Of a stretch of DNA of 64,000 nt, positions 20,576 through 28,688 are shown piece after piece (position 1 is the first letter of the stretch; each line of letters begins with the position of its first letter). Origin of the DNA: Staphylococcus delphini (GTDB lineage Bacteria; Bacillota; Bacilli; Staphylococcales; Staphylococcaceae); assembly GCF_900636325.1 (NCBI RefSeq), contig NZ_LR134263.1:1302001-1366000 (forward strand). Direction: 5' to 3'. Under the pieces are notes generated by a model. That model saw nothing but the letters and a program-made list of their open reading frames with translations, was not told the DNA's origin and did no database searches. Position numbers and translations under genes: made by a program.

Positions 20576-22336
20576 ATGAAAAAAACTAAAATCGTTTGTA
20601 CGATTGGACCAGCATCAGAATCAGAAGATATGTTAGAAAAGTTAATGAAAGCAGGTATGAACGTTGCGCGATTAAACTTTTCACATGGCTCACATGATGA
20701 ACATGCAGCACGTATTCGTTCAATTCGTAAAATAGCGAAAAAGTTAGAGAAAAATATTGGTATCTTACTTGATACTAAAGGACCTGAAATCCGTACACAT
20801 GACATGAAAGATGGCATCATTACGCTTGAAAAAGGATCACATGTCATCGTGAGCATGCAGGAAGTTGAAGGTACAGCGGAAAAGTTCTCTGTCACATACG
20901 AAAACTTAATTAACGATGTTGAAGTCGGTTCATTTATTTTATTAGATGATGGCTTGATTGAATTAGAAGTGGAATCTATTGATCATGCAGCTGGCGAAGT
21001 TCACTGTAAAGTTTTAAATACGGGAGAACTTAAAAATAAAAAAGGTGTTAACTTACCAGGTGTTCGTGTTAACTTACCAGGTATTACAGATAAAGATGCG
21101 CAAGATATTCGTTTTGGTATCGAGCAAGACGTTGACTTCATTGCGGCAAGTTTCGTTCGTCGAGCAAGTGACGTTCTAGAAATTCGTAAAATTTTAGAAG
21201 AAGTGGGCAACCGTACAATTAGCATTATCCCAAAAATTGAAAACCAAGAAGGTATCGATAATATTGAAGAAATTCTTGAAGTTTCTGATGGCTTAATGGT
21301 AGCCAGAGGGGATATGGGTGTTGAAATTCCACCAGAAGCAGTGCCGATTGTACAAAAAGATTTAATCCGTAAATGTAATAAGCTAGGTAAACCAGTTATT
21401 ACTGCAACACAAATGTTAGACTCAATGCAACGTAATCCTCGTGCTACGCGTGCAGAAGCGTCTGACGTAGCGAACGCAATTTACGATGGTACAGATGCAG
21501 TTATGCTTTCGGGTGAAACTGCAGCAGGGGCTTATCCAGAAGAAGCCGTTAAAGCAATGCATGATATCGCAGTAGCTGCTGAACAGGCTCAAAACTACAA
21601 ACAACTGTTATCAGACCGTACAAAACTTGTTGAAACATCACTTGTGAACGCCATTGGTGTATCTGCTGCACACACAGCTTTAAACTTAAGTGTTAAAGCG
21701 ATTGTGGCTGCAACAGAAAGTGGGAAAACTGCGCGTACGATTTCGAAATACAGACCAAAATCTGACATTATCGCAGTCACGCCATTCGAAACAACAGCGC
21801 GTCAATGTACACTTGTATGGGGGGTATACCCAGTCGTTCGTGAAGGTAACTTTACTACAGATGAATTATTGAACAATTCTGTAGCAACAGCCATCGAAAG
21901 CGAACGTGTTGAAAACGGTGATTTACTCATTATCATTGCAGGTGTACCAACAGGTGAATCTGGTACGACAAACTTAATGAAGTTACATCTTGTAGGTGAA
22001 GACTTAGCAAGTGGTCAAGGTATTGGTCGTAACTCAGCAGTAGGTCGAACAGTCGTTGTCAACAATGGCTCTGAATTAAAAGGTCGCGACTTAGACCAAG
22101 CTGTTATCGTGACACCATCGATTGACGAAAGCATTATCCCATATTTAGACCAGGCTGTTGCTTTAGTCACTGAAGAAGCTGGTTTAACTTCTTCAAGTGC
22201 TATCATAGGACTTGAAAAAGGCATTCCAACAGTCGTAGGTGTTAACAATGTCGTTGATATAATTCCTGATAACGCATTAGTGACAGTCGATGCGACACAA
22301 GGTAAAGTTTATGAAGGTTATGCAAACGTGCTATAA
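20576..22336 (+). CDS. pyk: Pyruvate kinase with C-terminal PEP-utiliser-like domain
   Basis: Last ATP-yielding step of glycolysis. It has 586 residues; the extra C-terminal domain of about 110 residues (from about 475), with the TSSSAI and GIPTVVGV features of the PEP-synthase mobile domain, is typical of Bacillus and Staphylococcus enzymes. Catalytic features are [32 protein letters not shown] and [17 protein letters not shown] precedes the ATG. A terminator at 22368-22407 ends the pfkA-pyk transcript. Confidence 0.98.
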   Translation: MKKTKIVCTIGPASESEDMLEKLMKAGMNVARLNFSHGSHDEHAARIRSIRKIAKKLEKNIGILLDTKGPEIRTHDMKDGIITLEKGSHVIVSMQEVEGTAEKFSVTYENLINDVEVGSFILLDDGLIELEVESIDHAAGEVHCKVLNTGELKNKKGVNLPGVRVNLPGITDKDAQDIRFGIEQDVDFIAASFVRRASDVLEIRKILEEVGNRTISIIPKIENQEGIDNIEEILEVSDGLMVARGDMGVEIPPEAVPIVQKDLIRKCNKLGKPVITATQMLDSMQRNPRATRAEASDVANAIYDGTDAVMLSGETAAGAYPEEAVKAMHDIAVAAEQAQNYKQLLSDRTKLVETSLVNAIGVSAAHTALNLSVKAIVAATESGKTARTISKYRPKSDIIAVTPFETTARQCTLVWGVYPVVREGNFTTDELLNNSVATAIESERVENGDLLIIIAGVPTGESGTTNLMKLHLVGEDLASGQGIGRNSAVGRTVVVNNGSELKGRDLDQAVIVTPSIDESIIPYLDQAVALVTEEAGLTSSSAIIGLEKGIPTVVGVNNVVDIIPDNALVTVDATQGKVYEGYANVL

Positions 22337-22367
22337 TTTTTTTAATAGATGATACTGTATTAATTTT

Positions 22368-22407
22368 AAAAGGTTGGTAAGGTGAATATGCCTTATCGAC
22401 CTTTTTT
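22368..22407 (+). terminator. Intrinsic terminator after pyk
   Basis: AAAAGGT/ACCTTTT and GTAAGG/CCTTAT form a stem with a two-base internal mismatch, followed by TTTTTT. Confidence 0.85.
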
Positions 22408-22585
22408 GAAGTGTGATGTCAAACATCATTCTGGATAGTAGTGCGACTTTGTATGCAAAAAGAGTTTAATTACACTTAAATTAATGTTTCTACAATTATC
22501 CTCTGTCATCAAATCTTTTTATTATTAATGATAATGAATGCAAATGATGATGTGTTTTTTCTAAAATTAGTGATGAAAACATAAC

Positions 22586-22708
22586 AGAAAACGCTTTATA
22601 TCAGTGTTTTAGAAATTAATGAAATCATTTTAACCCAATTATTATAAGATTATTCTGACATATGTCAGTTCTTAAAAAGTTCACAAAAGGTATCATATTG
22701 GCTATAAT
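22586..22708 (+). promoter_or_regulatory. citZ promoter with palindromic operator and cre-like site
   Basis: TTCACA (22680-22685), 17 bp and TATAAT (22703-22708) form a near-consensus promoter 53 bp before citZ. Just upstream lies a perfect 14-bp palindrome CTGACATATGTCAG (22655-22668). Further upstream AGAAAACGCTTTAT (22586-22599) keeps six of nine fixed cre positions. Citrate synthase genes are known CcpA and TCA-regulator targets in Firmicutes; which factor binds here is inference. Confidence 0.7.
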
Positions 22709-22760
22709 AGTTATTGAAAGCCATTACAAAGAACGAATATAAAGTAAAGGGGAAATTCAT

Positions 22761-23879
22761 ATGGCAGAATTAATGAGAGGTTTAGAAGGGGTAATCGCAG
22801 CTGAAACAAAAATCAGTTCAATTATCGATAGCCAACTCACATATGCGGGCTATGATATTGATGATTTAACTGAAAATGCACAATTTGAAGAGATTGTTTT
22901 CTTATTGTGGAATTATCGATTACCGACGAAACGAGAATTATCAGAATTAAAAGAAAAATTATTTGAGTATATGACTTTAAATCCAAGAATGTATAGTCAT
23001 TTTGAAGAATATACGACTGATAAAGTACATCCTATGACGGCTTTACGTACATCGGTTTCATATTTAGCACACTTTGATGAAAATGCCGATGATAACGATG
23101 AAGAAGCATTACAAGAGCGTGCGATTCGTATCCAAGCAAAAATCGCATCACTCGTTGCTTCGTTTGCAAGAGTAAGAGAAGGAAAAGAACCAGTTAAGCC
23201 TGATCCTTCTTTAAGCTATGCAGCGAATTTCTTATATATGCTTAGAGGGGAAAAACCGACTGATGTAGAAGTAGAAGGTTTTAATAAAGCATTGATTTTA
23301 CATGCGGATCACGAATTGAATGCATCTGCGTTTACAGCGCGTTGTGCCGTGTCATCATTATCAGATATGTATTCAGGTGTCACTGCTGCAGTATCATCGT
23401 TAAAAGGGCCATTACATGGTGGTGCAAATGAACGTGTGATGCAAATGTTGACTGAAATTGGTTCAGTGGACAACGTTGAAGATTACTTACAAAAAGCATT
23501 TGCAAATAAAGATAAAGTAATGGGCTTCGGTCACCGGGTATATAAAAATGGTGATCCACGTGCGAAATACTTGAAAGAAATGAGCCAAAAAATCACTAAT
23601 GAAACTGGACAAAGTGAATTGTTCGATGTTTCTGTTAAAATTGCAGAAATCATGAAAGAAGAAAAAGGATTATTACCTAACGTTGACTTCTACAGTGCGA
23701 CAGTGTATCACAGCATGGGCATTGATCATGATCTCTTTACACCAATTTTTGCGGTAAGTCGTACATCGGGTTGGACTGCACACATCTTAGAACAATTAAG
23801 AGATAACAGAATTATGCGTCCTCGTGCAACATATATCGGTGATGTTAACCGTAAATATGTACCAATTGAAGAACGCTAA
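22761..23879 (+). CDS. citZ: Citrate synthase
   Basis: Condenses acetyl-CoA and oxaloacetate, the entry of the TCA cycle. It has 372 residues, the short Gram-positive dimeric type. Active-site regions are GPLHGGANERVM (His), MGFGHRVYKNGDPRA (His and Arg) and the Asp within PNVDFYSATVY. AAAGGGG precedes the ATG by 8 bp. It is followed 45 bp later by the isocitrate dehydrogenase gene, as in Bacillus and S. aureus. Confidence 0.97.
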   Translation: MAELMRGLEGVIAAETKISSIIDSQLTYAGYDIDDLTENAQFEEIVFLLWNYRLPTKRELSELKEKLFEYMTLNPRMYSHFEEYTTDKVHPMTALRTSVSYLAHFDENADDNDEEALQERAIRIQAKIASLVASFARVREGKEPVKPDPSLSYAANFLYMLRGEKPTDVEVEGFNKALILHADHELNASAFTARCAVSSLSDMYSGVTAAVSSLKGPLHGGANERVMQMLTEIGSVDNVEDYLQKAFANKDKVMGFGHRVYKNGDPRAKYLKEMSQKITNETGQSELFDVSVKIAEIMKEEKGLLPNVDFYSATVYHSMGIDHDLFTPIFAVSRTSGWTAHILEQLRDNRIMRPRATYIGDVNRKYVPIEER

Positions 23880-23924
23880 TTAAGTCTATATATTATAAAG
23901 TTTCAAAATTCGGAGGTATTAAAC

Positions 23925-25187
23925 ATGAGTGAAAAAATCGTAAAAACGAACAGCGGATTACAAGTCCCAAATCAACCTATCATACCATTTATTATCGGCG
24001 ACGGTATTGGGCCAGATATTTGGAAAGCAGCAAGTCGTGTCATCGATGCTGCCGTAGAAAAAGCTTATGATGGTGAGAAAAAAATTGATTGGAAAGAAGT
24101 ATTAGCTGGTCAAAAAGCTTACGACCAAACAGGTGAATGGTTACCAACAGAAACGTTAGACACGATTAAAGAATATTTAATTGCGATTAAAGGACCATTA
24201 ACAACCCCAATCGGTGGCGGTATTCGTTCATTAAACGTAGCGCTACGTCAAGAATTAGACTTATTTAACTGTTTACGTCCAGTACGTTGGTTCAAAGGTG
24301 TACCTTCACCAGTGAAACATCCAGAACAAACGGATATGGTCATCTTCCGTGAAAATACTGAAGACATTTACGCCGGTATCGAATTTAAAGAAGGTAGCGA
24401 AGAAGTTAAAAAAGTGATTGATTTCTTACAAAATGAAATGGGTGCTAAAAACATTCGCTTCCCTGAAACTTCAGGTATTGGTATTAAGCCAGTGTCTAAA
24501 GAAGGTACAGAGCGTTTAGTACGTGCGGCGATTCAATATGCAATCGATAACAACCGTAAATCAGTAACACTTGTGCATAAAGGTAACATTATGAAGTTTA
24601 CTGAAGGTGCGTTCAAACAATGGGGGTATGATTTAGCAGAAAATGAATTCGGCGACCAAGTCTTCACATGGCAACAATATGATCGCTTAGTTGAAGAAAA
24701 AGGAAAAGACGAAGCGAACAAAATTCAAGATCAAGCTGAAAAAGATGGAAAAATCATTATTAAAGATTCTATTGCAGATATCTTCTTACAACAAATTTTA
24801 ACACGTCCAGCTGATCACGATGTTGTTGCGACAATGAACCTCAACGGTGACTATATTTCTGATGCTTTAGCGGCTCAAGTCGGCGGTATTGGTATTGCTC
24901 CAGGTGCGAATATTAACTCTGAAACAGGTCACGCGATTTTCGAAGCGACGCACGGTACAGCTCCGAAATATGCTGATTTAGACAAAGTGAATCCTTCATC
25001 AGTATTGCTTTCAGGTGTAATGTTGTTAGAACACATCGGCTGGCAAGAAGCTGCGGATTTAATTACAAACTCTGTCGAAAAAACGATTGCTTCAAAAGTT
25101 GTGACATATGACTTTGCACGTTTAATGGAAGGTGCAACTGAAGTAAAAACATCAGAATTTGCAGATGAATTGATTAAAAATTTATAA
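23925..25187 (+). CDS. icd: NADP-dependent isocitrate dehydrogenase
   Basis: Oxidative decarboxylation of isocitrate to 2-oxoglutarate, also called citC. It has 420 residues. The substrate site [20 protein letters not shown] contains the Ser, Asn and Arg residues that bind isocitrate, with [29 protein letters not shown] (metal Asp) and [19 protein letters not shown] precedes the ATG. It is the second gene of the citZ operon. No terminator lies directly behind it; the nearest is at 25633-25676, beyond a repeat element. Confidence 0.97.
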   Translation: MSEKIVKTNSGLQVPNQPIIPFIIGDGIGPDIWKAASRVIDAAVEKAYDGEKKIDWKEVLAGQKAYDQTGEWLPTETLDTIKEYLIAIKGPLTTPIGGGIRSLNVALRQELDLFNCLRPVRWFKGVPSPVKHPEQTDMVIFRENTEDIYAGIEFKEGSEEVKKVIDFLQNEMGAKNIRFPETSGIGIKPVSKEGTERLVRAAIQYAIDNNRKSVTLVHKGNIMKFTEGAFKQWGYDLAENEFGDQVFTWQQYDRLVEEKGKDEANKIQDQAEKDGKIIIKDSIADIFLQQILTRPADHDVVATMNLNGDYISDALAAQVGGIGIAPGANINSETGHAIFEATHGTAPKYADLDKVNPSSVLLSGVMLLEHIGWQEAADLITNSVEKTIASKVVTYDFARLMEGATEVKTSEFADELIKNL

Positions 25188-25199
25188 TAAGTTGATTCA

Positions 25200-25612
25200 A
25201 GGGGATGGGACATAAAAATTTCAAGTCTCAATCCATTCATATATTTTTGACTGATTAAATGATTTTAAAGTAGTTGGAAAATGAGGATGAATGGATAAAA
25301 CATTGATGCTATTGATTTATTGATTTCATAAACTTGCCCTCAGTTTCGCTGTGTTTAATATAAGATTGCCCAGAAGGCTGAGACTCCTGAGGGATCAGCT
25401 GGTCCGGAAAATCCAATTCGGCATCGATCAAGTGTTCATTTCAATCAAGCCGAATTTAGTTGAAGGGCCAGCCCCTAGGAATTTAGTTGAAGGGCCAGCC
25501 CCTAGGAACGCGAAGCCATGAAGGCAGTCTAAAGCCACAAGACATAGGGAGGGCAAGTTTAACAAAAATATTGCATCAATAGCATCAAAAGTTTTCAAGC
25601 CCCAACCCTTGG
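25200..25612. repeat. Dispersed intergenic element, family 2, long imperfect hairpin
   Basis: A roughly 410-bp element starting GGGGATGGGACATAAAAATT and ending CAAGCCCCAACCC. Inner arms 25302-25345 and 25547-25592 pair through TTGATGCTATTGAT/ATCAATAGCATCAA and TAAACTTGCCCTC/GAGGGCAAGTTTA. The centre holds GAAGGCTGAGACTCCTGAGG, a 27-bp tandem duplication, and GCGAAGCCATGAAGGC. It encodes no protein. A shorter relative lies at 63164-63365. Confidence 0.8.
25452..25508. repeat. 27-bp perfect tandem duplication
   Basis: Two adjacent copies of a unit beginning GAATTTAGTTGAAGGGCCAG and ending CCCCTAG, at 25452-25478 and 25479-25505, without a mismatch. This points to recent slippage inside the family 2 element. 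Confidence 0.95.
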
Positions 25613-25632
25613 TATACACAACAAAATATAGT

Positions 25633-25676
25633 AAAGGAGCTGAGGAAACTTAATGTCCTAGCTCCTTTTTATTTTT
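25633..25676 (+). terminator. Strong terminator downstream of the family 2 element
   Basis: AAAGGAGCT pairs with AGCTCCTTT and AGGA with TCCT around a 9-base loop, followed by TTTTTATTTTT. It may end citZ-icd transcripts running through the repeat or close an independent short RNA. Confidence 0.85.
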
Positions 25677-26008
25677 GTGACAAGCATGCATGAAATTCAA
25701 TCATGGGGTTAAAGTCTTTATCCGAAAATACTTCCTTATTACTATGCTGTTTGGATATAAAATTGCATAGAAGGCTGACACTTCTGAGGGATAAGGTTGA
25801 AAATAAAATGGCGTCTTTCAAATTTCTTAGAGAGGTCGTGATATCATTAGATTTATCAGTGCTTCTCCTGCGATAAACGACAATCAAAATATGACAGTGT
25901 AAAAATCAATTAAGGTTAATGAGGATGAGGATTTTTGAGTTTTTTAAGCGAAAGTTAAGTTATTGTAAAGATGCTAAATGATATATTATTTTTAAGACTA
26001 TTTTAAGG
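25677..26008. other. Gene-free spacer with a decayed family 2 fragment
   Basis: Bases 25740-25800 (GCTGTTTGGATATAAAATTG, then AGAAGGCTGACACTTCTGAG) are a diverged copy of 25348-25400. No open frame or RNA signature is visible in the rest. Confidence 0.6.
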
Positions 26009-26014
26009 TATAAT
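26009..26014 (+). promoter_or_regulatory. Candidate -10 box of phoP
   Basis: Perfect TATAAT 30 bp before phoP; the region upstream is AT-rich with no clear -35 and no convincing Pho box. Confidence 0.4.
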
Positions 26015-26043
26015 GAAGTTAATTATAATAAGGAGGTACATAT

Positions 26044-26748
26044 ATGGCTCAAAGAGTGCTTGTCGTTGATGACGAACAATCCATTGTCACTTTGTTAAAA
26101 TACAACCTCGAACAATCAGGTTATGTCGTTGAGGTGGCTCAAGATGGAGAGGAAGCGTTACAAAAAGAAAAAGAAACGAAACCCGACTTGATTGTATTGG
26201 ATGTGATGCTACCGAAAAAGGATGGTATTGAAGTATGTAAAACGATTCGCTCAGATAAAAACCAAGTACCTATTTTAATGTTAACTGCAAAAGATGATGA
26301 ATTTGATCGTGTGCTTGGCTTGGAGCTGGGTGCTGACGATTATATGACTAAGCCTTTTTCACCGAGAGAAGTGGTCGCACGTGTGAAAGCCATCCTTCGT
26401 CGCTCATCATTAGTGGATCATGTACGCCAAGAAGAAGAGGATGAGGATATTGTCATTGGCAGTATTCGAATTCGCCCCGACTTTTTTGAAGTGTACCGCA
26501 ACGATGAGTTGTTAGAGTTAACGCCGAAAGAATTTGAGTTGCTACTTTATTTAGTTGAACGTCAAGGTCGTGTCATTACGCGTGAACATATGTTAAATTC
26601 TGTGTGGAACTATGAATTTGCAGGTGATTCTCGAATTGTGGATGTACATATTAGTCATTTGCGAGATAAGTTAGAAGAAAATCCAAAACAACCTCAGTTT
26701 ATTAAAACAGTTCGCGGCTTAGGATACAAATTGGAGCGTCCTAAATAA
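26044..26748 (+). CDS. phoP: Response regulator PhoP (OmpR family)
   Basis: A 234-residue DNA-binding response regulator that in Firmicutes controls phosphate starvation genes. Receiver domain 1-120 has the acidic pair VVDDE, the phosphorylation site Asp53 in LIVLDVMLPKKDG, and the conserved Lys in DDYMTKPFS. The C-terminal winged helix (about 133-232) has LTPKEFELLLYL and SRIVDVHISHLRDKL. AAGGAGGT precedes the ATG. The stop directly abuts the phoR ATG. Confidence 0.93.
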   Translation: MAQRVLVVDDEQSIVTLLKYNLEQSGYVVEVAQDGEEALQKEKETKPDLIVLDVMLPKKDGIEVCKTIRSDKNQVPILMLTAKDDEFDRVLGLELGADDYMTKPFSPREVVARVKAILRRSSLVDHVRQEEEDEDIVIGSIRIRPDFFEVYRNDELLELTPKEFELLLYLVERQGRVITREHMLNSVWNYEFAGDSRIVDVHISHLRDKLEENPKQPQFIKTVRGLGYKLERPK

Positions 26749-28449
26749 ATGATTAAATTTTATCACAAACTTTTAATCATACTTACAACAATCACTGTTG
26801 TAAGTTTTCTCATATTAGGCTTTATTGTACATAATATTATTTATACGAAAACCGTTGAATACGAAAAGAAATCTCTTCTTAAAGATGCTGAACAAATTCT
26901 TGCATTTTATAAAGCGGGGAACAATCAACACATTCAAGAACTTGCTGATCATTATCATAGTAATATTAAAATCATTGAAAGCGACCAAACGAACGAGTTT
27001 AAAGGAGATCGAAAACTTTCAATAGCAGAACGTCAAGATAGTCTTTTGCGCCAACTTGAAATGAGACAGCCGATTTATCAACTCGATGGGAAGCAAGGCT
27101 ATTATTGGTTTGGACATCAACAAGGTGAGACGACGATACTCATCACAGGCCATTTTGATATGGTTTACGAACTTCAACTTCAATTTTGGAAATGTTTAAT
27201 TTTAGTAGGGATGATTATTTTAGCGCTTATTTACTTTACAGTGCGTTATATTAATCGAACTTATATTCAACCGATTAACGAAGTGTCCTACGCCGCGTCC
27301 CTCCTTACTGAAGGGAATTTTCGTGTCAGATTGCCTGAAAGTAGTGTGAAAGAGTTGCGCGAATTGTATGTGACAATTAATGTGTTAGCGCGACGTTTAG
27401 AGCAGTTGAATAGCGAGCAAAAAATTCAACGGAATCGTCTTGTGACAACGCTTGAAAATATTCCTAGTGCGATATTGATGATTGATAAAAACGGAAAAAT
27501 TGTGATTGCGAATAAGACGTTTTATGAAGTTTTCAATGAATCGACCAATGTAGAAAATCAAGACTATGCGCAATATTTACATCCAACGATTAAGCAGCTC
27601 GTCGTTGAAGGATTCCGCACTGAAAAAGCGATGTACAAACAAGTTGAAATTTCAATTAACCATATTCATCAAAAGTTTTTTGATACGTCGTGTGTGCCTA
27701 TTTTATCCCGTACGAAAAAGTCGTTACAAGGGATGGTCATCGTATTACACGATATTACACAATTGAAGAAATTGGAAAACTTACGTAGTGAATTTGTAGC
27801 GAATGTGTCACATGAATTGAAAACGCCGATCACGTCGATGAAAGGATTTACTGAAACACTCATTGATGGTGCGAAAAATGATGAGGCCTCTCTAGATATG
27901 TTCTTAAATATCATTTTAAAAGAGTCTAATCGTATCCAATCCCTAGTTGAAGATTTACTCGATTTATCGAAAATTGAACAGAACACAACGTTAGAAAAGC
28001 ACTTAATTGATTTGACCGATGTCGCAAAATCTTCATTTTCAGTCATTCAACCGCTTGCGAATGAAAAGTCGATTCAATTGATTGATCAAATTGAACCGAA
28101 TGTGACGGCGATGGCTGACGAAAATAAAATCTCTCAAGTCATCGTGAATTTAATGTCGAATGCAGTCAACTATTCTCCTGAAAATCGAACGGTCACATTA
28201 GCGGTGTATCGAGAAAATCAGCATCCTGTCATTGAAGTGATTGATCAAGGCATTGGGATAGGAGAACAAGAAAAGTATCGTATTTTTGAAAGATTTTATC
28301 GTGTGGACAAAGCGAGAAGTCGTGATTCAGGTGGCACAGGGTTAGGCTTGTCCATTACAAAACATATTATCGAAGCTTATCAAGGTAATATCGAAGTGGC
28401 ATCTGAACTCGGAAAAGGATCGAGATTTAAAGTTGTGTTACCAGAATAA
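26749..28449 (+). CDS. phoR: Sensor histidine kinase PhoR
   Basis: A 566-residue membrane kinase partnered with PhoP. Transmembrane segments lie at about 8-30 and 145-167, enclosing an extracytoplasmic domain of about 115 residues. A HAMP domain, a PAS domain (about 240-340), the dimerisation/phosphoacceptor box NVSHELKTPITS with His355, and the ATPase boxes NLMSNAVNYS, DQGIGIG, FERFYRVDK and GGTGLGLS follow. It starts directly after the phoP stop, relying on GGAGCG inside phoP. Confidence 0.93.
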   Translation: MIKFYHKLLIILTTITVVSFLILGFIVHNIIYTKTVEYEKKSLLKDAEQILAFYKAGNNQHIQELADHYHSNIKIIESDQTNEFKGDRKLSIAERQDSLLRQLEMRQPIYQLDGKQGYYWFGHQQGETTILITGHFDMVYELQLQFWKCLILVGMIILALIYFTVRYINRTYIQPINEVSYAASLLTEGNFRVRLPESSVKELRELYVTINVLARRLEQLNSEQKIQRNRLVTTLENIPSAILMIDKNGKIVIANKTFYEVFNESTNVENQDYAQYLHPTIKQLVVEGFRTEKAMYKQVEISINHIHQKFFDTSCVPILSRTKKSLQGMVIVLHDITQLKKLENLRSEFVANVSHELKTPITSMKGFTETLIDGAKNDEASLDMFLNIILKESNRIQSLVEDLLDLSKIEQNTTLEKHLIDLTDVAKSSFSVIQPLANEKSIQLIDQIEPNVTAMADENKISQVIVNLMSNAVNYSPENRTVTLAVYRENQHPVIEVIDQGIGIGEQEKYRIFERFYRVDKARSRDSGGTGLGLSITKHIIEAYQGNIEVASELGKGSRFKVVLPE

Positions 28450-28464
28450 TCAGTTCACAAAACG

Positions 28465-28516
28465 GGAACAGTGATAACGTATACCCATTCGTTAAAACTG
28501 TTTCTGTTTTTATTTT
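28465..28516 (+). terminator. Intrinsic terminator after phoPR
   Basis: GAACAGT/ACTGTTTC and TAACG/CGTTA stems with a two-base mismatch, followed by GTTTTTATTTT. Confidence 0.75.
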
Positions 28517-28688
28517 AAGAATATACCTAATCATAATATGAATAATGAGGAAAAAGGCCATATCGCATCAACTATGGTACAATAGGCATTCCATTTTTGT
28601 TGTGAAGTAGAAGTGTGATACACGCTTTATCGACATGATACATACGGATTATGATAAAATAGATACAAATCACGATGGAGGGAATAAC

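Noticed and set aside
25428..25619. 63-codon minus-strand frame across the family 2 element
   Set aside because: It reads through the 27-bp tandem duplication and hairpin arm, with no ribosome site; it is a by-product of the repeat.
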